Origin: Desulfobacteraceae bacterium Eth-SRB1
GTDB lineage: Bacteria; Desulfobacterota; Desulfobacteria; Desulfobacterales; ETH-SRB1
Assembly: GCA_004193555.1 (NCBI GenBank)
Contig: RPGP01000001.1
Span: 1-64,000, forward strand
Direction: 5' to 3'
Length of the DNA: 64,000 bases
Shown here: piece by piece, positions 62,090 through 64,000 of the stretch
How the letters are laid out: each line of letters begins with the position of its first letter
Position numbering within the stretch: position 1 is the stretch's first letter
Notes under the pieces: model-generated
The model's input: the letters and a program-made list of their open reading frames with translations, nothing else
Databases searched by the model: none
What the model was told of the DNA's origin: nothing
Program-made: the position numbers and the translations under genes

Positions 62090-63673
62090 ATGTCAAAACT
62101 TTTACCGCCAAAACTTTTATTAATCGATGATGAAGAGGGTATTAGAAAACTTCTTAGCATATCTCTTAAAAGCGATGGATATGATGTGGTAACCGCTGAG
62201 AATGGAGAACAGGGCCTTAATCTATTTCAAAAAGAATTATTTTCAATAGTGCTGACCGATATAAAGATGCCGGGGATGGACGGCATACAGGTATTAAAGG
62301 AGATAAAAAAAATTAATCCGGATACAGAGGTGATTGTCATTACCGGTCACGGCGATATGGAATCAGCCGTTCAATCGCTTCATCTCGGAGCATCTGATTT
62401 CATTAACAAGCCGGTGAGTGATCATATCCTTTCAGTTGCCCTGGAAAGGGCCGAGGAACGGCTGAAAACAAAAAAGATATTGAATAAGTATGCCAATGAA
62501 CTGTGGAACATGGTAAAGGAGAAAACCGAAGAGATAAAGAGAAGGTATGAATTTGAGGACAAGCTTATACGACGATCGATTGACGGAATTATTGCTACTG
62601 ACAGGGAAGGCAATATTATAGTATTTAACCGGGCTGCGGAAAGGCTTTTTGGATATACCGAGGATGAGGTCAAAAGCGGAAAGAAGGCTGATGACCTTTA
62701 TCCTGAAGCGATAATGCACAAAATTTCCGATATTTTTTCGGGCAAGACACATGAAGCGGATGTTATCTTTGCTGGACAGGATACGTTTTTACAGGCAAAA
62801 AACGGTAAGTCAGTACCGGTTAGATTTTCAGGCGCAATACTCTATGAAGGTGACAGGGCAATAGGCAGTGTCGGTTTTTTTCAGGATCTTAGAGAAATTA
62901 AACGATTGCAAAAGGAATTAATCCAGTCAGAAAGATTGGCGGCCGTTGGGCAGACAGTGGCCGGTCTTGCACATGGCATAAAAAATATTTTAAATGGCTT
63001 AAAGGGGGGAGTCTATATAGTTAACAACGCTCTCAAAAAGTCGTCTGATAGTCTTGCCGGTGCGAGCGTAGAAAAGGGGGAGCCGGAAAGCAAACTAAGA
63101 ACAGGTTGGGACATGGTGGAAAGAAATATTCACAGAGTCTCAGATCTGGTTTTGGATCTTCTCAGTTATTCAAAGGAACGTGAGCCGGAATATGAAAAAT
63201 ATGATCCGAATATTATTGTGGATGAAGTCTGCGCTCTTATGGAGTCAAAGGCCAAGAAAAATGATGTTACACTGATAAAAAGTTTAGATAAGGAAACAGG
63301 CGAGGTTTACCTTGATCCAAAAGGGATACATAACTGTCTTCTCAATCTGGTTTCAAATGCGATTGACGCCTGCATTTTTGATCCTGATTCAGGGAAAGAC
63401 TGGCAGGTAAAGGTTGAGGTGCATGCTGACAGGGAGGGCGGTGTGATTTATGAGGTTATTGATAATGGTTGCGGCATGGATCATGAGGTTAAAGACAGGA
63501 TTTTTACCGAATTTTTCAGCACAAAGGGAAATCGTGGCACAGGCCTTGGGCTGCTTGTCTCTCAAAAGGTCATTCATGAGCATAAAGGAACCATGGATGT
63601 GGAATCGGAACCAGGCAAAGGCACAAGGTTTTCAATCAGGCTTCCGAAACAGGAATTCACAGAGAAAAAATAA
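62090..63673 (+). CDS. Receiver-PAS-histidine kinase hybrid
   Basis: A 527-aa soluble protein with reversed hybrid order. The receiver (about 8-125) has IDDEEG, acceptor Asp in [12 protein letters not shown] and Lys in FINKPVS. A coiled coil is followed by a PAS domain (about 160-270), a variant H-box (AVGQTVAGLAHGIKNILNGL, with HGIKN instead of HEIRN) and an ATPase domain (NCLLNLVSNAIDAC, DNGCGMD, FTEFFSTK, GTGLGLL). It probably receives phosphate from the haem kinase and sets its own kinase activity. The receiver closely resembles that of the activator at 57613. GGAG precedes the ATG. Confidence 0.9.
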   Translation: MSKLLPPKLLLIDDEEGIRKLLSISLKSDGYDVVTAENGEQGLNLFQKELFSIVLTDIKMPGMDGIQVLKEIKKINPDTEVIVITGHGDMESAVQSLHLGASDFINKPVSDHILSVALERAEERLKTKKILNKYANELWNMVKEKTEEIKRRYEFEDKLIRRSIDGIIATDREGNIIVFNRAAERLFGYTEDEVKSGKKADDLYPEAIMHKISDIFSGKTHEADVIFAGQDTFLQAKNGKSVPVRFSGAILYEGDRAIGSVGFFQDLREIKRLQKELIQSERLAAVGQTVAGLAHGIKNILNGLKGGVYIVNNALKKSSDSLAGASVEKGEPESKLRTGWDMVERNIHRVSDLVLDLLSYSKEREPEYEKYDPNIIVDEVCALMESKAKKNDVTLIKSLDKETGEVYLDPKGIHNCLLNLVSNAIDACIFDPDSGKDWQVKVEVHADREGGVIYEVIDNGCGMDHEVKDRIFTEFFSTKGNRGTGLGLLVSQKVIHEHKGTMDVESEPGKGTRFSIRLPKQEFTEKK

Positions 63674-63785
63674 TTTTACTTGTAATTTATATGTAATTTA
63701 CTATATGATAGTTTTTTAAAAAAATCAAACAGGTTGACAACTTTTATCTTGTTGGTTTCAAAAGGTTCAATAAAGGAGGAGTATT

Positions 63786-64000
63786 ATGGGTAAAAAGGTT
63801 CTGATTGTTGATGATGATGCTGATATAAGAACATTTGCATCAAGCGTTATAGAAAACAGCGGCTATACGCCAATAATCGCATCAAATGGCGAAGAAGGTA
63901 TTGACAAAATTAGAGAAGAAAAACCGGACGCAATTATATTAGATATCTTAATGCCTAAAGAAAGCGGTATTAAGATGTATAGGGAAGTCAAAACAACCCC
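63786..64000 (+). CDS. Response-regulator receiver (cut by window edge)
   Basis: The first 71 residues of a receiver: KVLIVDDDADIRTF at the N-terminus and the acceptor Asp in AIILDILMPKESG (about 54). The frame is open at the window end, so length and any output domain are unknown. A strong AAAGGAGG site lies upstream. It follows the hybrid kinase by 112 bp on the same strand and probably belongs to the same signalling set. Confidence 0.9.
   Translation, partial: MGKKVLIVDDDADIRTFASSVIENSGYTPIIASNGEEGIDKIREEKPDAIILDILMPKESGIKMYREVKTT

Overview
The window looks like chromosomal DNA of a Gram-negative anaerobe of the Desulfobacterota, probably Desulfobacterales. This is inferred from gene content: many sigma54-type (NtrC) two-component systems, multihaem and haem-c-sensing proteins, a TauE/SafE anion exporter with a membrane partner, ETF:quinone oxidoreductase beside acyl-CoA metabolism, and small Cys-rich signalling domains common in that group. 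No rRNA, tRNA, CRISPR array or phage was seen.

Layout. 1-4128: an integron. A tyrosine recombinase with the IntI-specific insert (3136-4128) is divergent from at least four leftward gene cassettes separated by attC-like folds; a fifth is cut by the window edge. 4291-12012: HAD phosphatase, PriA, AEC permease, UDP-glucuronate-type epimerase, and a kinase-like protein with a universal stress protein. 12856-22553: central carbon and sucrose metabolism: sugar kinase, fused sucrose-phosphate synthase/phosphatase, sucrose phosphorylase, PPi-dependent phosphofructokinase and transketolase, interrupted by a four-helix-bundle-protein element and a half-size GDT1-type transporter. 23298-38895: ion and anion transport (CaCA exchanger, TauE/SafE pair, DASS/SLC13 transporter) interleaved with two histidine kinase/NtrC pairs, free receivers and CBS proteins. 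Two good sigma54 promoters fit this regulation.

39298-48775: a signalling and energy block: a PEP-synthase-like protein without the usual C-terminal barrel, a membrane histidine kinase with receiver, and a reverse-strand operon of two CBS-ACT proteins, a universal stress protein and an ADP-forming acyl-CoA synthetase fused to a GNAT acetyltransferase. 49260-57103: NapH-like iron-sulfur membrane protein, acyl-CoA dehydrogenase, phasin-like protein, UbiB kinase, ETF:quinone oxidoreductase and endonuclease IV. 57613-64000: a compact signalling operon: NtrC-type regulator, tetrahaem cytochrome c, haem-c-binding histidine kinase, hybrid receiver/kinase, and a receiver gene running off the end.

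The most unusual large-scale property is the density of short inverted-repeat elements. At least seven distinct families, most present two to six times, fill nearly every larger intergenic space and in a few places provide the last codons or stop of a gene. One family occurs both as ~115-125 bp solo palindromes and as a ~525 bp form enclosing a four-helix-bundle (23S intervening-sequence-type) gene. All homology calls are from recognised motifs and sequence memory, not from searches.
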